Shown: positions 48,690 to 62,865 of the stretch, one piece after another | How positions within the stretch are numbered: position 1 is the stretch's first letter | Layout of the letters: each line of letters starts with the position of its first letter | DNA from: Zhongshania sp. | GTDB lineage: Bacteria > Pseudomonadota > Gammaproteobacteria > Pseudomonadales > Spongiibacteraceae | Reading direction: 5' to 3' | Length of the DNA: 64,000 nt | Assembly: GCA_018066965.1 (NCBI GenBank) | Contig: JAGPVP010000123.1 | Coordinates: 1-64,000 of the forward strand | Notes under the pieces: model-generated | What the model was told of the DNA's origin: nothing | Database searches by the model: none | Seen by the model: only the letters and a program-made list of their open reading frames with translations | Made by a program: the position numbers and the translations under genes

Positions 48690-49703
48690 TTAGTTAAAAT
48701 CTTCCGCAAACAAAGACGCTGCGCTTAAACCATTGGCCTCAAATAAGACCCGCATACTTTTTAAGGCTTCAACCTGAATTTGCCTAACCCGCTCGCGGGT
48801 TAAACCAATTTCGCGGCCAACCTCCTCCAGTGTTGCAGACTCGTGGCCGCGCAAACCAAAGCGGCGTACCACCACCTCACGCTGCTTCACGCTCAGTTCG
48901 TCCAACCACTCATCAATACTGCTAGACAAATCTTGGCCCTGCAAAATATCGCTGGGGTTCAGGGCTTGGGTGTCGGCAATAGTATCAAGCAATACTTGAT
49001 CGGAATCTTGCCCTAGCGGCACATCGACGGAGCCAACTCGGTCTTTAAGGCCGCATAGCCGTTTTGCTTCAGATACCGGGCGGTCAAGCGCCTCAGCCAT
49101 TTCTTCTGGCGACGGCATATGATCTAGCTTTTGAGTTAACTCACGCTCAGCACGTAAATAGCTGTTTAGCTCTTTAACAACGTGGATCGGTAAACGGATG
49201 GTGCGAGTTTGATTCATAATCGCCCGCTCAATGGTTTGTCTAATCCACCATGTTGCATAGGTAGAAAAACGAAAACCGCGCTCAGGATCAAATTTTTCTA
49301 CCGCGCGAATTAAGCCAAGGTTGCCCTCTTCGACTAAGTCGAGAAGACTCAGTCCACGATTTAAATAACGTCGGGAAATTTTAACCACCAAACGCAAATT
49401 ACTTTCAATCATGCGTTTTCGCCCCGCCTCGTCGCCTTTGCGGGCAAGTCGGGCAAAATGCACTTCCTCTTCTGCACTCAGCAGTGGCGAAAAGCCAATT
49501 TCGCTGAGGTACATCTGGGTGGCATCAAGGTCCGTACTCTGCCGTCGAGCACGTGTTGTTTTAGCTGGTTGTAGTGCTGGCTTTAGCGCCGATTTGCGTG
49601 AGCTTTCAGCGTTGAATGCATCGCTATCTAGATCTTCATCTACATCGCTGTGTATATCAATTAAACCTGAACGATAGTTATTACTTTCTTCATATACCCG
49701 CAT
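48690..49703 (-). CDS. rpoS: Stationary-phase sigma factor RpoS
   Basis: Sigma-70 family master regulator of stationary phase and general stress, 337 residues. Region 1.2 is [20 protein letters not shown], region 2 holds [20 protein letters not shown] and [17 protein letters not shown], region 3 [11 protein letters not shown], and region 4 the helix-turn-helix [19 protein letters not shown]. Downstream of nlpD as usual, so part of its transcription probably starts in or before nlpD. The RssB-like regulator at 5-6 kb may affect it. Confidence 0.96.
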   Translation of the reverse strand: MRVYEESNNYRSGLIDIHSDVDEDLDSDAFNAESSRKSALKPALQPAKTTRARRQSTDLDATQMYLSEIGFSPLLSAEEEVHFARLARKGDEAGRKRMIESNLRLVVKISRRYLNRGLSLLDLVEEGNLGLIRAVEKFDPERGFRFSTYATWWIRQTIERAIMNQTRTIRLPIHVVKELNSYLRAERELTQKLDHMPSPEEMAEALDRPVSEAKRLCGLKDRVGSVDVPLGQDSDQVLLDTIADTQALNPSDILQGQDLSSSIDEWLDELSVKQREVVVRRFGLRGHESATLEEVGREIGLTRERVRQIQVEALKSMRVLFEANGLSAASLFAEDFN

Positions 49704-49776
49704 CGTCGAATCCTTATTTTCGTTATATTGCTCGACTTGGATGATACTTAAGACATTCTCCTGATCGTAATGGCGT

Positions 49777-50568
49777 TCAGCGCCGAGGAAGCAGTCCTAA
49801 AGGATCAACCGGTTTTCCATCTATACGAACTTCAAAATGTACTTTGGGCGAATCTGTACCGCTGTCGCCTAATTCTGCGATAACAGCACCCGCCTTTACA
49901 GTGTCTCCTTCTTTGACTAATAAACGTCGATTATGCCCGTAGGCACTTAAATAGCGATCAGAGTGTTTGAGAATTAATAGATTTCCGTAACCTACTAAAC
50001 CACTGCCTGAATACACTACCACGCCAGCCTTTGATGCACGTACAGGCTCACCCATTTTGCCTTTAATATCAATACCTTTATGCGCTTGGCCAGTTGCAAC
50101 AAACGAGCGAACTAATGGCCCCGTCACCGGCCAAGCCCATGCCCCGCCAGAATCTAAAACTACCGGAGCCGGCCTAATAACCGCTTTCGGTGCCGGCGCT
50201 TTTGTAGCAACAGAAGGCTTACTCACCGCTGCCCGCGACGAACGGTTCGTTGGCTTAGTCGAGGTTGGTGTAGGTTTAGATGCCGTGGCTATAACCCGTG
50301 TACTCTCTTGTAGTACCAGCGCTTGGCCAGGATAAATAGTATAAGGGGCGGCCAAATTGTTAGCAGTTGCTAACCCTTTAACGTTGAAGCCGTAACGCCA
50401 CGCAATAGAAAAAAGCGTATCGCCCTTACTCACAATATAATGTGGCGGCGGGCGCTCAGAGGGATTATAACGATCAGAAACAGGCGCAGAGCCGCCATTG
50501 GTGGTGCACGCAGTAACGCTGAGAATTAAGATGATTATGCTGCAAAACACTCTCAGCACAGCCATCAT
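49777..50568 (-). CDS. nlpD: LysM/M23-domain lipoprotein NlpD
   Basis: Envelope lipoprotein of 263 residues that activates the amidase AmiC at division. The lipobox is SVTAC, followed by a LysM domain ([20 protein letters not shown]), a Thr/Pro/Ala-rich linker, and a LytM/M23 domain starting near residue 140. The catalytic HxH is broken (PKVHFEVR has Lys for the first His), as in other non-enzymatic NlpD/EnvC proteins. Confidence 0.93.
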   Translation of the reverse strand: MMAVLRVFCSIIILILSVTACTTNGGSAPVSDRYNPSERPPPHYIVSKGDTLFSIAWRYGFNVKGLATANNLAAPYTIYPGQALVLQESTRVIATASKPTPTSTKPTNRSSRAAVSKPSVATKAPAPKAVIRPAPVVLDSGGAWAWPVTGPLVRSFVATGQAHKGIDIKGKMGEPVRASKAGVVVYSGSGLVGYGNLLILKHSDRYLSAYGHNRRLLVKEGDTVKAGAVIAELGDSGTDSPKVHFEVRIDGKPVDPLGLLPRR

Positions 50569-50733
50569 GTATGCGTCCTTATAAGCACAAAAATAAACCT
50601 ATTTTGCTAAAGAAGTAACACCTTACACTACCGTCAGAGCTAAAATCCGGCTAAAACACGCTTAACACCGGCTTACCTCTGATTACTTTATGTGCTTTCA
50701 AAACTAAGTAATAGAAAAAAACATTCTTAGAAA

Positions 50734-51642
50734 TCAGCTCCGGTGAGCTATTTTTTCCACGACCAACACTAACATCACGCCCGCAACAGCAATGATTAGC
50801 GACACCAGCAATTGCGGATCAGCCTGACTAGCATACTCCCAAGGCAATACGTTCTGCCAACCGGGCGCTAAAGACTCAGATAACAACTGCCCTTGCGCGT
50901 CAAACTTCCACGGCCAAATTATGGTCAGCGAGCCCAGCAAAATACCGGTCAATGTCGCCAACAATCTCGGTCGGTGATGATGCATCAACCACGACAATAA
51001 GCGCACAAATAACATCAAGCCTACCGCGCAGCCGGCAACAAAGCTCAGTAGCGACACCACATCGAACTGCTTTACCGCATTAATTACCGGCTCATACATG
51101 CCCAGCAGTAATAAAATAAAACTACCGGATATACCCGGTAAAATCATTGCGCAAATCGCCAAAGCCCCCGACAAAAACAGACTTAAGGGCGTTGCCGTAA
51201 TGTCAGCGGGACGTAGCTCGCCAATCACTACCGCAAACACAACCCCAAATAGTAGCCAGCCAATTTGTCGGCCACTCTGCGGAATTTGTCGAAACACGAT
51301 GAGAGCTGACGCCAATATCAAACCAAAAAACAGAGCCGCCAACGGCAGTGGGTGTTCATGCAGGCCATAGGAAATCACCCGCGCCAAAGACACCACGCTA
51401 ACGACAATGCCCAAGATTAAACTCAGCAGAAAATTACCATTCACATGCTGCCAGCATGCGAGAGGCCCAGATTTAAACAGCACTTGTAGCGCTTGTAGAT
51501 TGCAAGCTTTAAGGCTTTCTATTAGCTCATCATAGATGCCAGTTATAAACGCCACCGTACCACCAGACACGCCAGGTACTACATCTGCGGCGCCCATGGC
51601 GATACCGCGAACAAACACCCCTAGCGAAAATCCCTTCATCAA
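50734..51642 (-). CDS. DUF368 undecaprenyl-phosphate transporter-like protein
   Basis: A 302-residue protein with about eight membrane helices. It shows the family repeats GIAMGAADVVPGVSGGTVAFI and AMILPGISGSFILLLLG, which face each other in the two halves. DUF368 proteins (PopT) are implicated in returning undecaprenyl phosphate across the membrane. Its place between nlpD and pcm is common in related bacteria. Confidence 0.9.
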   Translation of the reverse strand: MMKGFSLGVFVRGIAMGAADVVPGVSGGTVAFITGIYDELIESLKACNLQALQVLFKSGPLACWQHVNGNFLLSLILGIVVSVVSLARVISYGLHEHPLPLAALFFGLILASALIVFRQIPQSGRQIGWLLFGVVFAVVIGELRPADITATPLSLFLSGALAICAMILPGISGSFILLLLGMYEPVINAVKQFDVVSLLSFVAGCAVGLMLFVRLLSWLMHHHRPRLLATLTGILLGSLTIIWPWKFDAQGQLLSESLAPGWQNVLPWEYASQADPQLLVSLIIAVAGVMLVLVVEKIAHRS

Positions 51643-51681
51643 TAGTCCTTATCACCCAGCGGGTATTTTCAAATAACGCGT

Positions 51682-52323
51682 TTAAGCAACCACAACACCA
51701 GCGACCATCGGCACAAATAACACCGGCTCGATAAGCTGCTCCGTAATACCTTCTTCGGTCTTGTCATAAACATACAAAGACTGCTGTTTGCCCACTGGCC
51801 CCACAGGAATAACAAGGCGGCCGCCCATCGCGAGCTGCTCTAATAACTCTGGAGGTACAACTTCTGGAGCGGCGGCAGACAATATGGCATCAAACGGGCC
51901 GCGATCTTTCCATCCCATGCCGCCGTCGGCATGGCGTAAATGCACATTATGTAGACCGAGTTGACGGAGCCGCTGGCGCGCTTTTTCTTGTAGCGGCCGA
52001 ATACGCTCAACGCTAAATACGCGCTCTACCATTTGCGCCAAGATTGCAGTTTGATAACCCGATCCTGTCCCTACTTCTAACACTCGTGCTCGCGGCCCTT
52101 TGGCCAACAACAGTTCGGTCATGCGGGCAACAATATAGGGCTGCGACAAGGTTTGCTGAAAACCAATCGGCAAGGAGCTATCTTCATAGGCGCGGTGCGA
52201 CAATGCTTCATCAAGAAATATGTGCCTAGGTGTTCCCCTAATCACACTAAGAACTGCTTTGTCGGTAATACCCTGTTCAGTCAAACGTTCGATCAAACGA
52301 TCTCTGGTTCGCTGGGATGTCAT
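51682..52323 (-). CDS. pcm: Protein-L-isoaspartate O-methyltransferase
   Basis: Repairs isoaspartyl damage in proteins using SAM. It shows the family start MTSQRTRDRLIERL, LPIGFQQTLSQPYIVARMTE, and the SAM motif VLEVGTGSGYQTAILA. The frame opens at a GTG (52353); the ATG at 52323 with AAGG seven bases upstream matches Pseudomonas Pcm and is preferred. surE, usual beside pcm, is not present. Confidence 0.93.
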   Translation of the reverse strand: MTSQRTRDRLIERLTEQGITDKAVLSVIRGTPRHIFLDEALSHRAYEDSSLPIGFQQTLSQPYIVARMTELLLAKGPRARVLEVGTGSGYQTAILAQMVERVFSVERIRPLQEKARQRLRQLGLHNVHLRHADGGMGWKDRGPFDAILSAAAPEVVPPELLEQLAMGGRLVIPVGPVGKQQSLYVYDKTEEGITEQLIEPVLFVPMVAGVVVA

Positions 52324-52390
52324 CCCGATGCCTTGCAAATTTAAAATTGTCACCGTGTCTTCTCAGTAAACATCCAGGCCAAATAAGCCC

Positions 52391-53401
52391 TTAGTAGTTG
52401 ATCAATTCTCGCACAAGCGCGGTAGCGAAACAGCCCCTAGGCAATGAAAATGCCAGTGATAGCGAGCGATCATCTAGCTGCTGCCACTGTAGATCTTTCG
52501 GAATAACGCGTAATGCACGTCGCTCCATCGTCAAATTATTTTTCATTAATCCCGCGCATAAATCGCTGAATTCTGCGTAAACTTTATCTTCTAGCTGCGC
52601 GACGTCTGCACTTACTTCCAACTTACCGGCCTTGCCATACAAGGGGCCACTAGGATGAATATCCCCGCTTGCCAAGCGCGTGCTAATTTCAGCATCTATG
52701 TCGGCAAGAAAAACACTGCCACTGTCACGCAGTGAAAACATGTCGCCGTTCAAACCGGTATTCCAATTGCCCGCCTTAATTCGCTCGGCCAGCACGGTAT
52801 TAAATATCAGCGAGCGCGCCGCGGATAAATACATGCCTCGATCAAAACGTCCTGGGGTTAACTGTCCTGTAAACCATTGTCGACAGGCATCAATATTGCC
52901 ACCGCCATGACCAAAGCGCTGCTCACCAAAATAATTGGGAAAGCCTTCGCTGATAACTTGCAGGCGCGCATCCAAATCCGTGAGATCGCCATCTAAGTCG
53001 CTTAATCGCAGAATAAAACGGTTATAGCGATGACTGCCCAAACGCAGTTTTTGCCGATGGCGGCCTTGACGTAAAATTTGCCAAGTTTCATTTTCAGGCA
53101 CGCTCCACTCAGGCTTATGCTTGCCTGGTAAGTGAACGCAGAACCACTGCCGCGTTACCGCATGCCGATCTTTCTGACCAGAATAGGTCACCGCACGGGG
53201 TTGCACACCGGCCATGCGTGCCAATTGCTTCGCGACATACTCAGTATTGTCGCCGCGCTTTTCGATCCATAACCAATCAAATTCACCGTCGTCACTGAAC
53301 TCAAGATCGAACACTTCTTCAACCACAAAGTCTTCTGGCTGGGCTTTTAACAGGCCCGACACCAATGGCGCGCCTTGCGCTCTCGGCCAATCAGGCAGCA
53401 T
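52391..53401 (-). CDS. truD: tRNA pseudouridine(13) synthase TruD
   Basis: Makes pseudouridine 13 in tRNA-Glu. The catalytic aspartate lies in [26 protein letters not shown] and the TRUD insertion domain follow, ending in [16 protein letters not shown]. The start at 53401 has GGAG seven bases upstream and overlaps the ispF stop by 11 bases; a longer frame to 53431 is unlikely. About 336 residues. Confidence 0.94.
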   Translation of the reverse strand: MLPDWPRAQGAPLVSGLLKAQPEDFVVEEVFDLEFSDDGEFDWLWIEKRGDNTEYVAKQLARMAGVQPRAVTYSGQKDRHAVTRQWFCVHLPGKHKPEWSVPENETWQILRQGRHRQKLRLGSHRYNRFILRLSDLDGDLTDLDARLQVISEGFPNYFGEQRFGHGGGNIDACRQWFTGQLTPGRFDRGMYLSAARSLIFNTVLAERIKAGNWNTGLNGDMFSLRDSGSVFLADIDAEISTRLASGDIHPSGPLYGKAGKLEVSADVAQLEDKVYAEFSDLCAGLMKNNLTMERRALRVIPKDLQWQQLDDRSLSLAFSLPRGCFATALVRELINY

Positions 53402-53885
53402 CAATTCGCTCCAATAACACCACAGCGTCAACTGCTATACCTTCACTGCGCCCGACAAATCCAAGCTTTTCAGTGGTCGTTGCTTTCACGCTGATAGAGG
53501 AATCTGAAACATGTAGAGCAGCAGCAATAGACTCTCGCATAGTAAGAATATACGGCGCCAATTTCGGCTGCTGCGCCGCAATTGTGATGTCGGCATTACC
53601 CAAACGATAACCCTGGGCCACTATTAAGGTATAACAATGCTGCAATAGTATTTTGCTGTCTGCCCCGGCGTATTGTGGGTCGGTATCGGGAAAGTGCTTA
53701 CCAATATCACCCAGCGCCAAGGCGCCAAGCATAGCGTCGCACAATGCGTGCAGAGCGACGTCGCCATCTGAATGCGCAAGCAAACGCCACTGACAGGGAA
53801 TGCGCACGCCACACAGTGTTATACCGTCGCCCTCGTCAAAACGATGCACGTCATAACCGTGACCAATGCGAATAGCGCTCACCAT
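53391..53885 (-). CDS. ispF: 2-C-methyl-D-erythritol 2,4-cyclodiphosphate synthase
   Basis: MEP-pathway enzyme for isoprenoid precursors, 164 residues. Zinc ligands are in [11 protein letters not shown] and the nearby [17 protein letters not shown]; the family end motif [21 protein letters not shown] is present but for one extra context residue set. The start overlaps the ispD stop by seven bases and its stop overlaps truD. Confidence 0.95.
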   Translation of the reverse strand: MVSAIRIGHGYDVHRFDEGDGITLCGVRIPCQWRLLAHSDGDVALHALCDAMLGALALGDIGKHFPDTDPQYAGADSKILLQHCYTLIVAQGYRLGNADITIAAQQPKLAPYILTMRESIAAALHVSDSSISVKATTTEKLGFVGRSEGIAVDAVVLLERIDAA

Positions 53886-54580
53886 TCATCTCCACGTAAA
53901 AATACCTCTGCAATCACAAGATCATCAGGGTAAGTAATTTTAATATTGCGATGACTGCCTTCTACCAACAGGGGCTGGTGACCACAATGCTCTAATGCAG
54001 ACGCTTCGTCAGTAACTGGCAGTTGCTGTTCGCGGCAGTAAGCAAGCGCATCCCGCAATTCTCCATAGCGAAACAACTGCGGTGTTAAAGCTCGCCACAT
54101 GGCGTTGCGATCTACCGTGGCCGCGATCTCACCGGCGGCCGTGCTGCGCTTCACTGTATCGACCACCGGCACCGCTAAAATCGCCCCCACCGAGTGAGCA
54201 CAGCCTAATTCCAATAGCTGCTGTATATCGTGTTGTGAAACGCAGGGGCGTGCGGCGTCGTGCACTAGCACCCAGTCAGAATCAGCCGCACCACTTAAGG
54301 CAGCCAGAGCCTGCGCCACTGAATCTGCGCGCTCACTGCCACCATTACTGCGCAAAACACGGGGATTATTCGCACAGGGCAAAGAAGAAAAAAGCTCGTC
54401 ATCAGGATGCAAAGCCACTGCAATCGCGGCAATATCTATACGCGCCAATAGCTGGTCAAGACTGTGTTCGATAACAGTTTTATCACGCAGACGAAGATAT
54501 TGCTTAGGTAAGCCAGCGCCAAACCGAGCGCCGGTTCCAGCTGCGGGAATAACCGCCCATAGCCGCGGATTATTGGTCAC
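53879..54580 (-). CDS. ispD: 2-C-methyl-D-erythritol 4-phosphate cytidylyltransferase
   Basis: MEP-pathway enzyme that activates MEP with CTP, 233 residues. The nucleotide-binding start [20 protein letters not shown], the core [12 protein letters not shown], and the C-terminal [20 protein letters not shown] are typical. It overlaps ispF and follows ftsB closely, the usual ftsB-ispD-ispF order. Confidence 0.95.
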   Translation of the reverse strand: MTNNPRLWAVIPAAGTGARFGAGLPKQYLRLRDKTVIEHSLDQLLARIDIAAIAVALHPDDELFSSLPCANNPRVLRSNGGSERADSVAQALAALSGAADSDWVLVHDAARPCVSQHDIQQLLELGCAHSVGAILAVPVVDTVKRSTAAGEIAATVDRNAMWRALTPQLFRYGELRDALAYCREQQLPVTDEASALEHCGHQPLLVEGSHRNIKITYPDDLVIAEVFLRGDEW

Positions 54581-54630
54581 GAATATTTTGCCTGTTTTGG
54601 ATCAAGCTATTATTTTGCTTTGTAATATGA

Positions 54631-54909
54631 CTATTCATCAACAATGAGGTAAAAAGTCTCACCCGATTTAATCAAGCCCATATCGTTGCGGGCACGCTCT
54701 TCAATACTGTCTAAATCGTGTTTCAAGCTGCGCACTTCGCCATAAAGACGCTCATTACGCTGCTCTAACTCGTTGTTATGGTCTTTTTGAACAGCAATAT
54801 CACGACGCAAACTGGTAATTTGCTCCCAGCTTCCGGTTCCGGTCCACAAGCGTATTTGCAGCATAACCAGAATCACCAACAGTAATAACAGTAAGCGGCG
54901 GCGGGTCAT
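54631..54909 (-). CDS. ftsB: Cell-division protein FtsB
   Basis: A 92-residue single-pass inner-membrane protein. An N-terminal basic patch and helix (LLLLLLVILVMLQIRLW) is followed by a coiled coil with IAVQKDHNNELEQRNERLYG and ends in RARNDMGLIKSGETFYLIV. It links FtsQ, FtsL and septal synthases. It lies downstream of eno as in most gammaproteobacteria. Confidence 0.93.
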   Translation of the reverse strand: MTRRRLLLLLLVILVMLQIRLWTGTGSWEQITSLRRDIAVQKDHNNELEQRNERLYGEVRSLKHDLDSIEERARNDMGLIKSGETFYLIVDE

Positions 54910-54989
54910 TGTTGGCCCTGCAAGGTGATATTGTTATTCATATAATTCCAGAACTAAATCCTAGAAAACCCTTTAAAAAAAGCACCTAA

Positions 54990-55020
54990 AACAAAGAAGG
55001 CGGCTATAGCCGCCCTTTTA
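54990..55020 (-). terminator. Terminator after eno
   Basis: Stem GGCGGCTA (54999-55006) / TAGCCGCC (55007-55014) with A-rich sequence beyond it on the plus strand, read as a T-rich tract (TTCTTTGTTTT) on the minus strand just after the eno stop. Partial read-through into ftsB is possible. Confidence 0.7.
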
Positions 55021-55022
55021 TA

Positions 55023-56327
<1,305 letters not shown>

Positions 56328-56339
56328 TCAAAAATAAAA

Positions 56340-57203
<864 letters not shown>

Positions 57204-57226
57204 TTAACTAGCTCGGCCAACAACGC

Positions 57227-58927
<1,701 letters not shown>

Positions 58928-59036
58928 TCAGTCTAACAGGAAGGCCATAACGAAACAATGAAATTAGGCCTCTGTAGGCTGCCAAGTCTCTGATATAATG
59001 CGCGTCCAATTGCTTGCACATCAAGGCCTTAGTACT

Positions 59037-59840
59037 ATGCAACCCATGCTGAATATCGCATTGCGCGCCGCGCGTAAAGCCGGCGACCTTATCGCGCGCG
59101 CCTCCGAACAAATCGACCGAGTTCAGATTGAAACCAAGGGCGAGAACGATTTTGTCACCGAAATAGATCGCAAGGCAGAGCAGGAAATTATTTATCACCT
59201 GCAAAAAGCCTACCCAGACCACGGCTTTTTGGGCGAAGAATCTGGCCAAACGGGTAACGCCGACAGCCCCTATCAGTGGGTAATCGACCCCATAGACGGC
59301 ACCACTAACTTTATTCGCGGTATCCCCCATTTCGCAGTGTCTATCGCCTGCGTAAATCAGGGCCAAATTGAACATGCCGTTATTTTAGACCCTATTCGCC
59401 GCGAAGAATTTACCGCTAGTCGCGGTCGCGGTGCGCAGCTCAATGGCCGCCGAGTTCGCGTTACCATGAATGCCAGCTTAGAAGGCGCATTGATTGGCAC
59501 CGGCATACCGTTTAAAGCGCGCAACGAAGCACACATCCCTGCTTATATGCGCAGCCTAGAAGCGATTGCCGGTGAAACAGCCGGTATCCGCCGCGCTGGC
59601 GCCGCCTCATTAGATTTAGCCTACGTAGCCGCCGGACGCCTAGATGGCTTCTGGGAAATTGGCCTGAACAAGTGGGATATTGCGGCGGGAATTTTGCTGG
59701 TACGCGAAGCTGGTGGACTCGTCAGCGATTTCAAAGGCGGCGGCAATTACTATGAAAGCGGCAATATTGTGGCTGCCAACCCGAAATGCCTGAAAGGTAT
59801 CTTGCAGGCCGTTCGCCCACACTTAGAAAACATCCGCTAA
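59037..59840 (+). CDS. suhB: Inositol-1-monophosphatase SuhB
   Basis: Inositol monophosphatase-family protein of 267 residues; in E. coli it also takes part in ribosomal RNA antitermination. Metal sites are FLGEESG, WVIDPIDGTTNFIRG and LNKWDIAAGILLVREAGG. The frame is open to 58998, but MQPMLNIALRAARKAG (59037) matches the usual SuhB start. A long palindrome follows the stop. Confidence 0.94.
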   Translation: MQPMLNIALRAARKAGDLIARASEQIDRVQIETKGENDFVTEIDRKAEQEIIYHLQKAYPDHGFLGEESGQTGNADSPYQWVIDPIDGTTNFIRGIPHFAVSIACVNQGQIEHAVILDPIRREEFTASRGRGAQLNGRRVRVTMNASLEGALIGTGIPFKARNEAHIPAYMRSLEAIAGETAGIRRAGAASLDLAYVAAGRLDGFWEIGLNKWDIAAGILLVREAGGLVSDFKGGGNYYESGNIVAANPKCLKGILQAVRPHLENIR

Positions 59841-59853
59841 TCGCTATACGCTC

Positions 59854-59905
59854 GACGGGAGATGGGAGACGCATAGACAAGCACCTGCGTTTCCCATCTC
59901 CCGTC
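59854..59905. repeat. 20-bp inverted repeat between suhB and secF
   Basis: Arm 59854-59873 (GACGGGAGATGGGAGACGCA) and arm 59886-59905 are complementary with one mismatch and a 12-base loop. There is no T tract, so it is not a standard terminator; it looks like an extragenic palindrome that could protect or end both converging transcripts. Confidence 0.8.
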
Positions 59906-59919
59906 ACGCATCAAGCGCC

Positions 59920-60843
59920 TTACGGTAAGTCATCTACCTGGGCACCCTCTTTCTCAACCACAATCAAGTCATCCTGACTGATATTCATAGTCATCAGCAA
60001 GCTTGCCACAATATAGATAGATGAATACGTACCCACGCCAATACCAATTAGCAGCGCTAAGGCAAAGCTATGAATCATCTCACCGCCAACAAAGGCCAAC
60101 GCCAACAGCACTAATAAGGTAGTGCCAGAGGTGACCAAGGTGCGATCTAAAGTCTCGGTTAGGGAGATATTAATAATCTCACCGGCATCGTGTTTCCGCA
60201 GTTTGCGAAGATTTTCACGGATACGGTCAGCGACCACAATCGAGTCATTCAGCGAGTAACCGATAACAGCAAGGATTGCAGCCAATACAGTAAGGTCAAA
60301 ATCCCAGCCCACAACAGCGAATACGCCGAGCGTAATCAACACATCGTGGCCCAATGCCGCAACCGCACCGATGGAAAACTTCACCTGAAAGCGCATGGCA
60401 ACGTAAATCAGCACCACCAACAAGGCCAGTAATACTGCCAAGCCGCCCTGCTCACGTAGATCCTCACCCACTTGCGGCCCGACAAACTCGATACGACGCA
60501 GCTCGACCTCTCCGTCGGTACCCGCTTGCAATACCGCGAGCACTTCCTCACCCAGCGTTGGGCTCATGCCTTCCGGCATTCTCACTAGCACATCAGTGTC
60601 AGAACCAAAATTAACCACAATGGCACTTTGATAACCCGCTGCACTCAACTCTTCGCGCACCTGCTCTAGGGGTACGGATTCCTCATAAATCACTTCGATT
60701 AAAGTGCCACCGGTAAAGTCGAGACCAAAATTGAGTCCCTTCACCGCCAGTACCGCGACAGAAGCCACCATTACCGCAATAGAAATGAACATCGCAATGC
60801 GACGTCCACCCATAAAATCAATCGTTTTTGTAGTGTCAGACAT
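59920..60843 (-). CDS. secF: Protein translocase subunit SecF
   Basis: Inner-membrane Sec accessory subunit, 307 residues with six helices. It shows the family GLDFTGGTLIEVIYE, VGPQVGEDLREQGGLAVL, DFDLTVLAAILAVIGYSLND and TLDRTLVTSGTTLLVLLAL. It starts nine bases after the secD stop and works with SecD using the proton-motive force. Confidence 0.96.
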   Translation of the reverse strand: MSDTTKTIDFMGGRRIAMFISIAVMVASVAVLAVKGLNFGLDFTGGTLIEVIYEESVPLEQVREELSAAGYQSAIVVNFGSDTDVLVRMPEGMSPTLGEEVLAVLQAGTDGEVELRRIEFVGPQVGEDLREQGGLAVLLALLVVLIYVAMRFQVKFSIGAVAALGHDVLITLGVFAVVGWDFDLTVLAAILAVIGYSLNDSIVVADRIRENLRKLRKHDAGEIINISLTETLDRTLVTSGTTLLVLLALAFVGGEMIHSFALALLIGIGVGTYSSIYIVASLLMTMNISQDDLIVVEKEGAQVDDLP

Positions 60844-60852
60844 ACGTTTCCC

Positions 60853-62724
60853 CTAGATCGCCAGCTTGGTAATACGACGACCGCCGTAAACGAAATTAAC
60901 AATAGCGCGGGTACCCATAATCGCCGTAAACATTGACGTTAGAATACCCAGCGACAAGGTCACCGCAAAACCGCGAACCGGACCAGTACCGACCGCATAC
61001 AAAATTATTGCCACCAATAAGGTAGTAATATTCGAGTCCATAATGGTGACAAAGGCGCGACCGTAACCCGCCTCAATGGCGTGCTGCACCGACAAGCCTG
61101 CACGCAGCTCCTCTCGTATTCGCGAGAAAATAAGCACGTTGGCATCAACCGCCATACCGACGGTAAGTACAATACCCGCAATACCAGGCAGAGTTAATGT
61201 GGCACCCAATAGCGACATACACGCGGTTAACAATATAATATTGGCACCCAAGGCCACCACCGCAATCACACCAAACACGCGGTAGTACACCATCATAAAC
61301 AAGGCGACCAAACCTAAGCCGATCTTCACGGCATTAAGCCCCCGGGTAATATTCTCCGCGCCTAAAGACGGCCCCACCGTGCGCTCTTCAACAAAGTCGA
61401 TAGGCGCTGCCAGCGCACCCGCACGCAATAGTAGTGACAACTCAGCGGCTTCGCCCGGCGCATCAAGACCCGTTATACGGAATTGCACACCCAAAGCATC
61501 TTTGATGGTGGCAAGACTGATAATTTTTTTCTCGTCATACGGCACTTTTATCACTTGCTCAACGCCGCTCGCATCGCGTTCATAATGTGTGCGGCTTTTA
61601 CGCTCAATGAATAACACGCCTAGACGACGGTTGATATTGTGTCGCGTCATACGGTGCATCAAGGTACCACCTTGACTATCTAGGGTGATATTGACCTGCG
61701 GCATACCGTTTTGATCAAAGCTCGCCTGCGCATTTGCCACCCGCTCACCGGTAATCACCACGTCGCGCTCTAACCACGCATTAGGCTCGCCGCGACCGGG
61801 ATTGCGAAACTCAAATTGCTCACGGTCCGATAAGGGCGCGTCGTATTTCGCTTCTAGACGGAAATCCAAGTTAGCGGTTTTACCCAAAATACGTTTCGCT
61901 TCCGCAGTATCTTGAATACCGGGCAATTCAACCACAATACGGTTGCGCCCCTGACGCTGAACTAGGGGCTCAGATACACCCAGCTCGTTTACGCGGTTAC
62001 GTAAGGTCGTTAAGTTTTGGCTAACCGCGTAATCTTCAATTTCCTTACGCTTGGCTTCACCAATAATAGCCCGCAGATAGAACGCGTCATCATCGCTAGC
62101 CGAATCTACCCGCTCACCAGTCAATTCGGTAAACTCTTTACGAATCAAACCTAAGGCAGTATCACGCAACTCTGCGGTGGTAAACTTGCCAGATATAACC
62201 CCATCATCCAGCGTCACAAAGCCACGGATACGCTCTTCACGTAGCTTCTTTTTAATACCTGAGTTGTAATGCTCTAGGCGTGTCGCAATCGCTGAGTCAG
62301 TATCGACCTCGAGCAAAAAATGAACACCACCACTTAAATCTAAGCCCAACTTCATGGCCTGAGCACCTAAATTGCTAAGCCAATCTGGGGTGTTTGACGC
62401 GAGATTTAAGGCAACCACATAACCGTCGCCTAAAGTACGCTGCACAATGCGCTGAGCACGCAACTGAACATCGGTTTCATATAAACGAATCAAACCAGAT
62501 TTACCGGTTTCATTGGCCTTTTCACCAAAGTGTTCAATACCTCCGGCATCCAGTGCCGTCGACAAGCGCGTCATTAGCGCTTGATCAATCACCACACCAC
62601 TACTTTCACCAGACACCTGTAAGGCCGGATCAGGCCGGTAAAGGTTAGGTACCGCATACAGCAAGCCAATCCCCAGCACCGCCATGATCAGCAGGTTTTT
62701 CCAGAGCGGATATTTATTTAGCAT
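60853..62724 (-). CDS. secD: Protein translocase subunit SecD
   Basis: Sec accessory subunit of about 623 residues with a large periplasmic domain and six helices. The start MLNKYPLWKNLLIM (62724) is the usual SecD start, with GGTGG upstream; the longer frame to 62751 is unlikely. GLDLSGGVHFLLEVD, NRIVVELPGIQDTAEAKRI and VGMAVDANVLIFSRIREEL are present. yajC, often just upstream, is absent here. Confidence 0.96.
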   Translation of the reverse strand: MLNKYPLWKNLLIMAVLGIGLLYAVPNLYRPDPALQVSGESSGVVIDQALMTRLSTALDAGGIEHFGEKANETGKSGLIRLYETDVQLRAQRIVQRTLGDGYVVALNLASNTPDWLSNLGAQAMKLGLDLSGGVHFLLEVDTDSAIATRLEHYNSGIKKKLREERIRGFVTLDDGVISGKFTTAELRDTALGLIRKEFTELTGERVDSASDDDAFYLRAIIGEAKRKEIEDYAVSQNLTTLRNRVNELGVSEPLVQRQGRNRIVVELPGIQDTAEAKRILGKTANLDFRLEAKYDAPLSDREQFEFRNPGRGEPNAWLERDVVITGERVANAQASFDQNGMPQVNITLDSQGGTLMHRMTRHNINRRLGVLFIERKSRTHYERDASGVEQVIKVPYDEKKIISLATIKDALGVQFRITGLDAPGEAAELSLLLRAGALAAPIDFVEERTVGPSLGAENITRGLNAVKIGLGLVALFMMVYYRVFGVIAVVALGANIILLTACMSLLGATLTLPGIAGIVLTVGMAVDANVLIFSRIREELRAGLSVQHAIEAGYGRAFVTIMDSNITTLLVAIILYAVGTGPVRGFAVTLSLGILTSMFTAIMGTRAIVNFVYGGRRITKLAI

Positions 62725-62820
62725 TGTATTTCCACCAAAACCGCCTGTCACGACGGTGTCTATTTAGTAACGGACGCCAATAAGACGCTAATAACAGACG
62801 GAACACCCCTGACCCGCCCT

Positions 62821-62847
62821 TATAAAAGCGCCGGCAAAGGCCGGCGC
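62821..62847 (-). terminator. Terminator after purL
   Basis: Stem GCGCCGGC (62828-62835) / GCCGGCGC (62840-62847), loop of four bases; on the minus strand it is followed by TTTTATA. It lies 19 bases past the purL stop and before secD. Confidence 0.85.
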
Positions 62848-62865
62848 ACATTCACTCTACTTTCT

